Position numbers and translations under genes: made by a program. A stretch of DNA of 64,000 bases from Spirochaetaceae bacterium 4572_59 (lineage in GTDB: Bacteria > Spirochaetota > Spirochaetia > DSM-2461): contig NBMC01000003.1 in the NCBI GenBank assembly GCA_002084805.1, positions 124,001 to 188,000 of the forward strand. The letters are read 5' to 3'. Under the pieces are notes generated by a model. The model had not been told where the DNA came from and did not search any database. It worked only from the letters and a program-made list of their open reading frames with translations. Below, piece after piece: positions 40,196 through 50,254 of the stretch (positions are counted from its first letter, which is position 1; every line of letters starts with the position of its first letter).

Positions 40196-41638
40196 TTATT
40201 TAAATGAGGCCAGCAGAGCCACCAGAAAATCTCTGAAAGGTTCCAGTGACGGAAGGTAGAGTCTCTCTTCAGGCGTATGGGGATGCTTAATGGTCGGCCC
40301 GATGGAGATCATATCCATTCCGGGATACGTATCACCAATCAAACCACATTCCAACCCTGCATGTATAGCTTCTACAATAGGCTCTTTTTTCATCAACTCC
40401 GTATAGATCTCTTTACAGCGCTGCAGCAGAGGAGAGCTCATATCGGGCTGCCAGGAGGGATACTTGTTAACAGTTTCGCACTCCCCCCCTGCCATTGCAG
40501 CCAGATCGGCCATTCTGAGGTTCATATCCTGCAGTTCCGACATAACAGAACTACGCTGACTGGTCAGAAAGTGGGCGGAATCTTTTCGTACTTCCATCCA
40601 GGCCAGATTGCTGGAAGTTTCCACCAGATCTTCAATATCCGATGAGACCTTTTCAACCCCATGAGGAATGAGACGCAGGGTCCGGAGCAGAATGTTACGG
40701 GAAGGATCCGTCAGACAGCTACCCTCCCCCTCTTTTTCATCCTCCAGAACAACTGTAAGACCGGGGTCGGAGCTCTTTAGTTCACTCAACAAAACTTCCC
40801 GCCATTCGGCGACAAGAGTGTGGCAGACAGCAACTTCTGTGGATGCTAAGGCAAACACAGCCTCGGCATCACGACAGATAGCGTTGGAGGCCCCGCTTCC
40901 TCCGGATAAAGAGATAAGTTTCAGTTCTGTTTTTTCACAAAGGGAAGCAAGGATCCGGCCAGCCATTTTCAGGGCATTACCGTGGTTCAGACTTATATCC
41001 ATTCCGGAATGGCCACCCAGAAGGCCTCCGATTGTCAGTTTAAAATAAGCCATTCCGGAAGGAAGTCTCTCTTTCTTCAGGGGAATGGAGAAAATACTGT
41101 CTGCCCCACCGGCACAGCCGATGGTAAAGATTCCTTCATCCTCGGAATCCAGGTTCAGCAGGATCTTTCCCTCGATAAATCCCTCTTCCAGATTATTAGC
41201 TCCAATAAGACCGATCTCTTCATCGGAAGTAAGCAGAATCTCAAGGGGGGGATGTGCCAGGAAGGAATCTGTGGCTATATCCATGGCCAGAGCCAGAGCA
41301 ATACCGTTGTCCGCACCGAGGGTGGTATTATCCCCCCGCATCCAATCGCCTTCCACAAGGCATTTTACGGCATCCTTTGTAAAATCATGATCAGAATCGG
41401 GTGTCTTTTCACAGACCATATCAGAATGCCCCTGCAGGACGACGATGGGAGCCTTTTCATATCCCGCTGATCCGGGAACTTTTATGACAAGATTATCTGT
41501 TCCGTCCCGATGCAGAGAAAATCCCTGATTATGAGCCCAGTCGGTCAGGTAGCGGCAGATGGGTTCTCTATTACCTGATTTCCGTGGAATCCTATTGATT
41601 CCTTCAAAAAATCTTAAAATATTATCTGTTCTACTCAT
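40196..41638 (-). CDS. pepD: Aminoacyl-histidine dipeptidase
   Basis: VVLQGHSDMVCEK; GDNTTLGADNGIALALAM; LTSDEEIGLIGANNLE; GGLLGGHSGMDI. Confidence 0.92.
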   Translation of the reverse strand: MSRTDNILRFFEGINRIPRKSGNREPICRYLTDWAHNQGFSLHRDGTDNLVIKVPGSAGYEKAPIVVLQGHSDMVCEKTPDSDHDFTKDAVKCLVEGDWMRGDNTTLGADNGIALALAMDIATDSFLAHPPLEILLTSDEEIGLIGANNLEEGFIEGKILLNLDSEDEGIFTIGCAGGADSIFSIPLKKERLPSGMAYFKLTIGGLLGGHSGMDISLNHGNALKMAGRILASLCEKTELKLISLSGGSGASNAICRDAEAVFALASTEVAVCHTLVAEWREVLLSELKSSDPGLTVVLEDEKEGEGSCLTDPSRNILLRTLRLIPHGVEKVSSDIEDLVETSSNLAWMEVRKDSAHFLTSQRSSVMSELQDMNLRMADLAAMAGGECETVNKYPSWQPDMSSPLLQRCKEIYTELMKKEPIVEAIHAGLECGLIGDTYPGMDMISIGPTIKHPHTPEERLYLPSLEPFRDFLVALLASFK

Positions 41639-43242
41639 TATTTGCTCCTTTTGGCAAGTATTGTTTTCACAAGAAGGACAAGTCCCATAAGGACTGAAAG
41701 TATCATCACAAAACGGTCAAAGATTAAGGTTGTTCTGGTATAAAAGGTCTCTTTTTCATCATAAACAGGAACATCCACAGTCAGATGGTCCGATGTAAAA
41801 GGTTCCAGCCAATGGGTGATTTTCCCGTTGGGATCAATCAGACAGGTAAATCCTCCATTGGTAGCACGAATCATGGAGCGACGGTTCTCGACACTCCGGA
41901 ATACTGCCATCCCCGCATGTAGTATGGAACAGGCTGGAGCGGGAGACCAGGAGTCATTTGTCACATTTACAAAGACCTGGGCACCTTCCCTTACAAAATT
42001 GCGTGAAAGGTATCCAAAGGTATCTTCAAAACAGATAAGAGGAGCGGCCTTGACCTTTCCCATATCAAACACAGTATATTCATCCCCGTGGAGATAGAAG
42101 GTGGCACCGTTATTCAGAATATACTTGTAAAATCTCGGAAAGATTTTCTCAAAAGGGAAGTGTTCGCTAAAGGGTACCAAGTGGATTTTATGGTAGGTAT
42201 CCACAATATTTTCACCATCAAAGACAAGAACGGCATTATAGGTCTTCCTTTCTCCCGCAACCGCAATAGTCTCATTGTTACCTAAAATATAGGGAACATC
42301 CTGACTTTCAAGGAAGGACTTTAAGTCCTGCACCAGATTAAACTTTTCACGATTGTCTCTGTGGCGGTCATGCCATGTAATACTGGGAACAAAGGCAGTT
42401 TCCGACCAGACCACAACATCGGGGTTCTCCAGAGCGGCATCTTCCGAAATATTTACCAGTTTTTCAAGAGCTTCTTCATACACTTTCAGACCACTGCGCC
42501 AGGCATTGATATTATGCTGGATCAGAGAGCTACGCCATTTTGGGGTATTGCTATAGTCCACTTCAGACATAGCGCTATAGGCAAAACTGCTCAATAATAT
42601 TAGCAGATAAATACATCCCGGAACTGTCAAGAAGGCTGCCTTTTTAAGTTGCGCCAGACCTCCCCCCTCCTCTTTTCTGAAGCTCAGGTAGCGTGCAATC
42701 CAAACTGACGGGAATATCACCAATAGGGATACTCCCAGAACACCGGTCAGATCAGCCACTCCGATCAAACTTGTCAATTTGTACTGGGAGTAACCCAGGA
42801 TTCCGTAGGAGTATCCCAAGAAACCCTGGACTCTGAAAATCTCATAGGCCAGCCAGAAAAGAACCTGTACAAGGTATCCCCAACGGGAAAACACCTTGTC
42901 CGCCCATTTAAATACGGGAAACCAGAACATAAAATACACCCCGTAAATCATGGGAACAACCACAAAGGAGACTGGATTAAACTTGGCCAGCCAGAAATTG
43001 AAAAGAGTATAGGATATATACCCGTATAACAGTCCGTAGACCACACTTTTACCGTATCCTATACGGCGGATCAGCAGGAATACAGGGATAAGACAGAAAT
43101 AGGCGAGGAAACCGAAACCCCAACGGTAGGCAAAGTTTGGAAAGGCCAATGCAAAAAGCAGGGCTCCCGAAAGAAGCAGAGCCAGTTCACTCAACCATGG
43201 AAAACGCTTAAAAAATTGCTGCATAAATGAAAAACTCCTCAT
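41638..43242 (-). CDS. lnt: Apolipoprotein N-acyltransferase
   Basis: Polytopic N-terminus; nitrilase-like domain VVWSETAFVP, LVPFSEHFPF, APLICFEDTFG. Confidence 0.9.
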   Translation of the reverse strand: MRSFSFMQQFFKRFPWLSELALLLSGALLFALAFPNFAYRWGFGFLAYFCLIPVFLLIRRIGYGKSVVYGLLYGYISYTLFNFWLAKFNPVSFVVVPMIYGVYFMFWFPVFKWADKVFSRWGYLVQVLFWLAYEIFRVQGFLGYSYGILGYSQYKLTSLIGVADLTGVLGVSLLVIFPSVWIARYLSFRKEEGGGLAQLKKAAFLTVPGCIYLLILLSSFAYSAMSEVDYSNTPKWRSSLIQHNINAWRSGLKVYEEALEKLVNISEDAALENPDVVVWSETAFVPSITWHDRHRDNREKFNLVQDLKSFLESQDVPYILGNNETIAVAGERKTYNAVLVFDGENIVDTYHKIHLVPFSEHFPFEKIFPRFYKYILNNGATFYLHGDEYTVFDMGKVKAAPLICFEDTFGYLSRNFVREGAQVFVNVTNDSWSPAPACSILHAGMAVFRSVENRRSMIRATNGGFTCLIDPNGKITHWLEPFTSDHLTVDVPVYDEKETFYTRTTLIFDRFVMILSVLMGLVLLVKTILAKRSK

Positions 43243-43331
43243 GGAAATAGATCCAGATACAGTGTGGATACAAGGAATGATTGTACCTGAATTCCAACTA
43301 TGAGGATAGCCTTTCCTTCCTGAATGCTATT

Positions 43332-43360
43332 TTGCTATATTGTACGAAATTACTTATAAT
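43332..43360 (+). promoter_or_regulatory. Sigma70-type promoter of polB
   Basis: TTGCTA (43332-43337)-17-TATAAT (43355-43360). Confidence 0.6.
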
Positions 43361-43379
43361 TGGGAAGACAGGAGCTTTA

Positions 43380-45695
43380 ATGTTACAGCAGGGATATGTA
43401 CTGACGTGTGAAAGCCTAGACAAGGGTGGGAAACACGAGATCCACCTTTCCGGTTGCGCCCCGGAAGGTCCCTTCTTTATCATTATTACGGATAATTATC
43501 CTGTTTTTTTTATTCCTTCCGGACAGGAGCTGTCTGATCTCGAGTTCCTGATGAGACGCCCCCTGAGACTGCGTTCTTTTCAGGGAGCCTCAATTGATGC
43601 CCTCTACTTTAAAAATCTCCACCAGTTTTATCGGGCAAAAGATACTCTTCGAAACAGGCAGATAAGGATTTATGAATCGGATGTCTACCCGGCAGAGCGT
43701 TTCCTTATGGAAAGGTTTATCAACAGCGGTATCGAATGGGACGGGACGGGCAAAGACAGCCCCGACGGAAAAATCTACTACGATCCCCCCATAAAGGCTA
43801 AAAGTCAGAGGGGAGCCTTCCGGACTCTCTCCATAGATATTGAGACAGGACAAAACGGTCAGGTCTACTCCATTGCCATGCATGGAACCGGCACTAAGCT
43901 GGTCATTGAGGAGTTCTCAAAGGTTCTGATCCATTCGGATCATAGCGGCGGAGCCGGAGTATACCAGTACTGTCGTGGCGAAAAAGAGACAATTCAGGCC
44001 TTTCTGACATGGATACGCAAATGGGATCCTGATCTGATCATAGGCTGGTATGTGATAGGCTTCGATCTGAAATTTCTGGCAGACCGTTGCCTGCACCATG
44101 AAATTCCCTTCAACCTTGGCCGGCAGGATCAGCCCGTACGGATAAAGGAAAACAGAGCCGGTTTCTATTCTGCTGAGACTAGAGGCCGGCAGATTATTGA
44201 CGGCCTGCAGACTATGAAACAAAATTTTTTCAAATTCAAAAACTTCAAACTGGAAACGGTAGCCCAGGAGATACTGGGCAGGGGTAAGGACATCTCCAGC
44301 GAAGAAGACAAGGTAGAAGAGATAGAGAGACGCTACAGAGAAGATCCGGAAGCCCTGGCACGGTATAACCTGGAAGACTGCCGGCTTGTTAGTGAAATTT
44401 TTCAAAAGACCAAACTACTGCCACTGATTGCTGCCCGCAGAGAGCTGACAGGGATGCCCCTGGACCAGGTAAACCGGACTGTCGCTTCCTTTGACCATTT
44501 TTACCTCCCCCGGCTACACAGACACGGTTACGTAGCTCCGGATACTGTTGATATTACAGATAGGGCGGCCGGTTCCGGTGGCTATGTTTTTTCTGAAGAT
44601 CCCGGACGTTATGAAAATGTTGCAGTTCTGGACTTTAAGAGCCTCTATCCGACAATTATCCGGACCTTCCATATAGACCCCCTGGCCCTACTTGAAAGAA
44701 ATGAGGATTCCATAACAACTCCCTCGGGACACAGCTTTTCCAGGAGAGAAACAATCCTGCCGGAATTCCTGGAAGAATTGATGAAAACCAGAAAAGAGGC
44801 AAAAGAAGATAACAATAAGAACCTGGCTCAGGCAGTTAAGATTCTAATGAACAGCTTTTATGGGGCCATGGGAACAAGCGGCTGCCGTTTTTATCATCCC
44901 GATCTTCCCGGTGCTGTTACCGGAACAGGCCAGTGGGTTTTAAAGGAAACTGTCCGCTGGCTGAGGCAAGAGGGCTACAACGTCATATACGGAGACACCG
45001 ATTCGGTATTTATTTGTTTCAAGGAGGAGGAACTGCGGGATCCCGATCAATCAGGACAGCATCTGACAGATAAGATCAATCATTTTATGGAGATGAAGAT
45101 TATGGAGGAGTCGGGAGTCTTCTCTCATCTGGAAATAGAGTATGAGAAACATTACAGCCACTTTTTCCTCCCTCCTTTGAGAGGCAGCGAGACAGGAGCG
45201 CGCAAACGCTATGCCGGAATGCTTATAAGGGGAGGTCTTGAAACCCTCGAGTTTACCGGAATGGAGTATGTGCGTTCTGACTGGACCGAACTGGCCCGGA
45301 ACTTCCAGTATGAACTGTTCCGCCATCTCTTTCAGAATGAAGATTCTGCGCCATGGATCCGCTCCTACGTGGAAGATCTGAAGGAGGGAAAGATGGACGA
45401 TGAACTAATTTACAAGAAGGGTTTGAGTAAATCTCCCGAGGAGTATACCAGCCATGTCCCCCCCCATGTACGGGCGGCTCTGCTGCTTCCTCCCGAAAAG
45501 AGAAAAGGCCTCAGGACAATTCAATATATCATGACAACAGAAGGTCCCCGGCCTCTACCACTGAGAGATGAAAAACCCGACTATGAGCACTATATTGAAA
45601 AACAGCTACGTCCACTTGCCGAATCGGTTCTACCCTTTATGGGACTCCACTTTGATGAAATATTTTACGGGAAACAGCTCGATTTATTCAAATAA
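43380..45695 (+). CDS. polB: DNA polymerase II (family B)
   Basis: Exonuclease motif LSIDIETG; polymerase motifs DFKSLYPTIIRTF and YGDTDSVF; ATG at 43380 with AGGAG SD. Confidence 0.92.
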   Translation: MLQQGYVLTCESLDKGGKHEIHLSGCAPEGPFFIIITDNYPVFFIPSGQELSDLEFLMRRPLRLRSFQGASIDALYFKNLHQFYRAKDTLRNRQIRIYESDVYPAERFLMERFINSGIEWDGTGKDSPDGKIYYDPPIKAKSQRGAFRTLSIDIETGQNGQVYSIAMHGTGTKLVIEEFSKVLIHSDHSGGAGVYQYCRGEKETIQAFLTWIRKWDPDLIIGWYVIGFDLKFLADRCLHHEIPFNLGRQDQPVRIKENRAGFYSAETRGRQIIDGLQTMKQNFFKFKNFKLETVAQEILGRGKDISSEEDKVEEIERRYREDPEALARYNLEDCRLVSEIFQKTKLLPLIAARRELTGMPLDQVNRTVASFDHFYLPRLHRHGYVAPDTVDITDRAAGSGGYVFSEDPGRYENVAVLDFKSLYPTIIRTFHIDPLALLERNEDSITTPSGHSFSRRETILPEFLEELMKTRKEAKEDNNKNLAQAVKILMNSFYGAMGTSGCRFYHPDLPGAVTGTGQWVLKETVRWLRQEGYNVIYGDTDSVFICFKEEELRDPDQSGQHLTDKINHFMEMKIMEESGVFSHLEIEYEKHYSHFFLPPLRGSETGARKRYAGMLIRGGLETLEFTGMEYVRSDWTELARNFQYELFRHLFQNEDSAPWIRSYVEDLKEGKMDDELIYKKGLSKSPEEYTSHVPPHVRAALLLPPEKRKGLRTIQYIMTTEGPRPLPLRDEKPDYEHYIEKQLRPLAESVLPFMGLHFDEIFYGKQLDLFK

Positions 45696-45771
45696 TCAAA
45701 CTAAGACCTATTCATGAGCTTTCAAAAACAGACGTTTATCATATATAATGGAATTATCTGGAGAAAATCGA

Positions 45772-46170
45772 ATGGATATACCGATAGATTTGCAACAGCA
45801 CATTATAGAAGAGCTTCAATCGGATAACGTTATTGTGTTCGTTATGAGCTGTGGAGGGGAGTACCTTTCTCTACTGGGAGGATCCAATAGAGCCCTCTAT
45901 TCAGACGGAAGTTTTCTGATCGGAAAACACTATAGTGAAGTCCTGAAAGAAAAGAAGGCAAAGTATTTCCAGTCATTGATTGACAAGGTCGTCAGTACCG
46001 GTTCTGCACTGGAAGTCGAATATGAACTGGCCACTTCAGATTTTTTCAGCACCCTGCCGGGCGGTCCGGAAGCTCTCCAGAATTTTCATGTGACGATTCT
46101 TCCATACAGACGTGTCAAATCAGATCCTCTTGATAAGATTTTATGGATTGTAAGAAATATCACGAAATAA
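45772..46170 (+). CDS. PAS-domain-like small protein
   Basis: NVIVFVMSCGGEYLSLLGGSNRALYSDGSFLIGKHYSEVL; a TATAAT box at 45744-45749 overlaps the track start, GGAG precedes ATG at 45772. Confidence 0.55.
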   Translation: MDIPIDLQQHIIEELQSDNVIVFVMSCGGEYLSLLGGSNRALYSDGSFLIGKHYSEVLKEKKAKYFQSLIDKVVSTGSALEVEYELATSDFFSTLPGGPEALQNFHVTILPYRRVKSDPLDKILWIVRNITK

Positions 46171-46217
46171 CTTCCTAACGAATTATGAGGAATTTACTAT
46201 TTTTCCAAGATCCATAG

Positions 46218-46245
46218 TTGACCTGACGTCTCATTCTCCCATAAT
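46218..46245 (+). promoter_or_regulatory. Sigma70-type promoter of U32 peptidase gene
   Basis: TTGACC (46218-46223)-16-CATAAT (46240-46245), 8 nt before ATG. Confidence 0.55.
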
Positions 46246-46253
46246 GGGAAACC

Positions 46254-47480
46254 ATGGAATTACTATCACCCGCAGGAAATGTGGAAAAACTGAAATACGC
46301 GTATCAATACGGTGCAGACGCCGCCTATATAGGCCTGCACAGTTTCTCTCTCCGGGCCAAAGCGGATAACTTCGGCCAGGATGAAGCCAGTGAAATTGCC
46401 AGAATCAAAGGAGATAAAAAACTTTTTTGTGCCCTGAACATATACTTTCATAATCAGGATCTGAAAAGACTGGAAGAGTCTCTGGAATCCTTTGAGGCCT
46501 ACCCCTTTGATGCTTTTATTATAAGCGACATGGGAATCGTCAGAACTCTGCAAAAACATTTTCCCGGAAGAGACCTCCACCTGAGTACTCAGGCTAATGC
46601 TCTTAACAGCGAATCGGCCAAACTCTACCGGGATTTGGGTTTCAAGAGAATCATCCTGGGAAGAGAGTGTTCCCTCAAAGAGATTGAAGAGATCCGCCAG
46701 GCCGTTCCCGACGTGGAACTTGAAACTTTTGTACACGGTGCTATGTGTCTGGCTTATTCAGGCCGTTGCTTCCTAAGTAAATGGATGATTGACCGCAGTG
46801 CCAATGAAGGCAGCTGTGCCCACTCCTGCCGTTGGGATTTCCGCCCCATGGAAGGACCTGCCAACACCGAGATGGTTCTAGAAGAGAAGCAGCGTCCCGG
46901 AGAATATTACCCGATCTATGAAGGTGACGGTTTTACCTCCATATTATCCAGCAAGGACATCTGTATGATCGATCATTTGAAAGATCTCAAAGATGCCGGA
47001 ATCGATTCCCTGAAAATAGAGGGAAGAATGAAATCCATCTACTATACGGCTATTGTGACAAGGGCCTACAGAAAAATGATAGAGTCCCTCGAAGGAAAGG
47101 ATATCCCGGACCTTGATGGATACAGGGATGAGATATTCAAGGTAAGCCACCGGAAATTTTCCACCGGTTTTTACTATGGAAGAGATGAGATTGAACAAGC
47201 TGCTGAAAAACCGGAAAAGGCTCAGTATAAGTTTCTTGGTTCTATCGGCAGAGCTGCGGGAAATGGTCTTTATGAACTGGATGTAAAGAATCAGATTTTC
47301 CCCGGAGAGGAGCTGGAATATATAGGACCAGATCTGCTTTATACGGCAGATAGCAGTTTCTCACTGGAAACTCCGGAAGGAGAACCCATGACCAAGGCGG
47401 ACCATGGAAAACCCTGCCTGATAAAGCCGGGAGTTCCCGTGGAGGAAGGATTTATTCTCAGGAAGAAATGGCAGCACTAA
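46254..47480 (+). CDS. Peptidase U32 family protein (TrhP/YegQ-like)
   Basis: MELLSPAGNVEKLKYAYQYGADAAYIG; ELETFVHGAMCLAYSGRCFLS; GSCAHSCRW. Confidence 0.92.
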   Translation: MELLSPAGNVEKLKYAYQYGADAAYIGLHSFSLRAKADNFGQDEASEIARIKGDKKLFCALNIYFHNQDLKRLEESLESFEAYPFDAFIISDMGIVRTLQKHFPGRDLHLSTQANALNSESAKLYRDLGFKRIILGRECSLKEIEEIRQAVPDVELETFVHGAMCLAYSGRCFLSKWMIDRSANEGSCAHSCRWDFRPMEGPANTEMVLEEKQRPGEYYPIYEGDGFTSILSSKDICMIDHLKDLKDAGIDSLKIEGRMKSIYYTAIVTRAYRKMIESLEGKDIPDLDGYRDEIFKVSHRKFSTGFYYGRDEIEQAAEKPEKAQYKFLGSIGRAAGNGLYELDVKNQIFPGEELEYIGPDLLYTADSSFSLETPEGEPMTKADHGKPCLIKPGVPVEEGFILRKKWQH

Positions 47481-47518
47481 TTTGATTACTTTTCTTGAAT
47501 TACCCTCTTTAGAAACCT

Positions 47519-49348
47519 ATGCTTCTAAAGAGTGGTGATTTCCCGATGAATAAATACTACAAACAGATGAAAATACATAAATTAGTTTCTTTCAGCAGAA
47601 ATTATATGATCAGCCCGAAAGATCGGGGTAGCAGAGATTCTCTACTTTATTGGCGTCAGACTATTTTTGTGTCTCTACTGTTGACGATTCTGACACTGGG
47701 GTTATTTGCCTCTTTAAGCGGGGCCTTTCAGTTTTTAAAAGAAGAGAATCTTCCGATGGCCATAGTTGTTATTCTCTACTATCTCATTTTTTTCATCATT
47801 GCTTTTGTCAGGACAATCAGCTACCAGATCCGAATAATGTTTTTAGACATAAGTCTTTATATTATCGGGATCTCTTTACTGATAAGCACGGGTCCTTTTG
47901 GAGCCGGACTACTCTATCTATGCGCTTCATACATCTATCTCTCAATCAATATTTCAAGAAAACACTTTTTTTTATTTTCTATTCTCAATATCTTCAGTCT
48001 CCTTCTCCTCAGTTTTTTTTATCAAACAGGATACCTGGATGAATACAGGATATCAGAATACGGCTCTACCTGGTGGATCATTCTGATTAACCTGATTTTC
48101 ATCAATATATTTATTACAAGAATGGTTGGGATCTTTCTCTATGGAATGGAAAGACGATTTATCAAGGAAAGAAGAGCCAATAAAACACTGAGACGTATGC
48201 GGGATAGAAACAACAAACAGATCCGCCTTCTGAAATCACTCAGACAGATAGGAAATTGCCTATCTGATAAGCGCCTTGAAATGTCCGAAAGACTGAATAT
48301 TCTGCTGAAAAATCTTCATACAGAACTTTCGATCGATGCCTGTGCATTAACCTTTGTCAACAGAAATACCGGAGATTCCAGCTATCTTTCGTCCTCCCCT
48401 GATACTCCTATAAACGGTCCCTTCCCTATCCCGAGTTTTTCCGGTCCTTATCTGATGAGAGACCACCAGAACAGACGGGACCTGAAGGACAGTACCGCCA
48501 TGATGCGTCAGTTAAAGCAGGGGCAGATATACTTTGGTAGTCACTTTTATTCAGCAGAACAGAAAGGTTTTCTGGAACTTCTTCTGAAGGAGCAACCTGA
48601 TCCTTCGGAGTTGGAATACATTCAAATGAATCTCTTCCAACTGTCAGGAGCCATCACCAATGAACAGCTTTTCCATCAGCTGGAAGAGAGCCGGGATACC
48701 CTTGAGCTATCCTATGATGAAATCCTGAAGGCGTGGGCAAAGATTCTGGAACTCCGTGATATCGAAACCAAGGGCCACAGCCACAGGGTTGTGGATCTCT
48801 CTGTAAATCTGGCAAAGCTGCTAGAGCTCTCCGAAAAGGAGATAATCCACCTACAAAGAGGAGCGTTTCTGCATGATATCGGCAAGCTTGGTATCCCGGA
48901 CAGTATTCTTCATAAAGAAGGTCCTTTAAACACAGAAGAATGGGATATTATGCGAAAACATCCACAAATTGGAAAAGAATCTGTTCAGAATATCCCTTTT
49001 TTAAAACCTGCTCTCGATGTGATTTACCATCATCACGAACACTGGGATGGATCAGGATATCCCGCGGGTCTGGAAGCTGAGGCAATACCTCTGACGGCCA
49101 GAATATTTACTCATGCCGATGTCTTTGATGCTCTTATATCTGACAGGCCTTACAGGAGAGCCTTAACAAAGAAAGATGCCATTGCCAGTATGATCAGTGA
49201 GAAGGGGCAGATTTTTGATCCGGAGATTCTGGATATATTTATTAAAAATATTGAAATCATTAAGACGAAATTGGTTTGTTTGGATAATGTGGGAAACGAG
49301 CTTAGGCTCTATTTGAGTTTTGATGGAAGACCGTTGGCTATCTGTTGA
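47519..49348 (+). CDS. Membrane HD-GYP domain protein (putative c-di-GMP phosphodiesterase)
   Basis: GHSHRVVDLSVNLAKLL; FLHDIGKLGIPDSILHKEGPL; HHHEHWDGSGYPAGL; ADVFDALISDRPYR; real start may be ATG at 47546. Confidence 0.9.
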   Translation: MLLKSGDFPMNKYYKQMKIHKLVSFSRNYMISPKDRGSRDSLLYWRQTIFVSLLLTILTLGLFASLSGAFQFLKEENLPMAIVVILYYLIFFIIAFVRTISYQIRIMFLDISLYIIGISLLISTGPFGAGLLYLCASYIYLSINISRKHFFLFSILNIFSLLLLSFFYQTGYLDEYRISEYGSTWWIILINLIFINIFITRMVGIFLYGMERRFIKERRANKTLRRMRDRNNKQIRLLKSLRQIGNCLSDKRLEMSERLNILLKNLHTELSIDACALTFVNRNTGDSSYLSSSPDTPINGPFPIPSFSGPYLMRDHQNRRDLKDSTAMMRQLKQGQIYFGSHFYSAEQKGFLELLLKEQPDPSELEYIQMNLFQLSGAITNEQLFHQLEESRDTLELSYDEILKAWAKILELRDIETKGHSHRVVDLSVNLAKLLELSEKEIIHLQRGAFLHDIGKLGIPDSILHKEGPLNTEEWDIMRKHPQIGKESVQNIPFLKPALDVIYHHHEHWDGSGYPAGLEAEAIPLTARIFTHADVFDALISDRPYRRALTKKDAIASMISEKGQIFDPEILDIFIKNIEIIKTKLVCLDNVGNELRLYLSFDGRPLAIC

Positions 49349-49496
49349 TGAGATTGCTGAGTATCTTGGTGTTAAGAGAGACACAATCTATAAATGGATC
49401 GCCGATAGAGGCATGCCAGCTCATAATGGTGCTGTGGATCAATACAGAGTGAATAAAGCGTCGTGCGTCTGTAATAAACGCTGGCCGCTGCAATAG
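49323..49496 (+). pseudogene. Truncated excisionase-type helix-turn-helix protein
   Basis: MEDRWLSVDEIAEYLGVKRDTIYKWIADRGMPAH then divergent tail NGAVDQYRVNKASCVCNKRWPLQ*. Confidence 0.65.
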
Positions 49497-49906
49497 TTTC
49501 CTCATACAGCATCTCAGCTGATTTCTGGAAATGTATCACCGCGGCTGACACGGCCGGTTTACAGAGGGGCTTCCCCGGAATTAGCGCTTTCCGGCAGCTC
49601 TGCTGATTCGGAAGGACTCTCCGGATGGATAAGCTCCTCATCTATAAGCTTGCGAAGCTCTCTGCGCCGCCGGCGGTCATACAGCTGTCACTCCCACCCG
49701 AGGGCATATCCTTGAACAGGACAGAACTCAAAATAAGGAGTCCCCAGGTCTCAGCATAGACATCGTGGATCAAATCCTCCGTCTCAGGATTAGGTATAGT
49801 ACTTTGGTTCAGGATACAAGAGCATTATTCCCCAGTTAAAAGGACTTGCTTGTAGTTTTATTGCCACAGATCTGGAAGCGAAGCTGATTCACTCAAACCG
49901 GGGGAT

Positions 49907-50146
49907 TTGGATAAATTGCAGATACTTGTTGCAGATGACGAGGATATGATCATGCCTCTTATGAATGGTCGCGAGACCTTCCGTTTGCTGAAAGAGATAA
50001 ATCCTGATATTAAGGCAGTACTATCCTCAGGGTACAGCCTCAATGAGCAAGCCCAATCTGTCATTGCTGATGGTATTGCCGGAATCATACAAAAACCATT
50101 CACTCAGGTACAATTCGTTTCACTCATTGACGATGTTTTTTTATAG
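49907..50146 (+). pseudogene. Response-regulator receiver domain with internal deletion
   Basis: LQILVADDED|MIMPLMNGRETFRLLKEINPDIKAVLSSGYSLNEQAQSVIADGIAGIIQKPFT: the start and second half of a REC domain are joined without the middle. Confidence 0.7.
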
Positions 50147-50254
50147 AAGATCAATTGCTGTTCTCTATTTTATATTCCTTACTGCAAACCATACCCCATG
50201 CTTATACTGAAGCGTTAAAAATGTACATTTGCGGAGGAATATTATCAGATTCTA

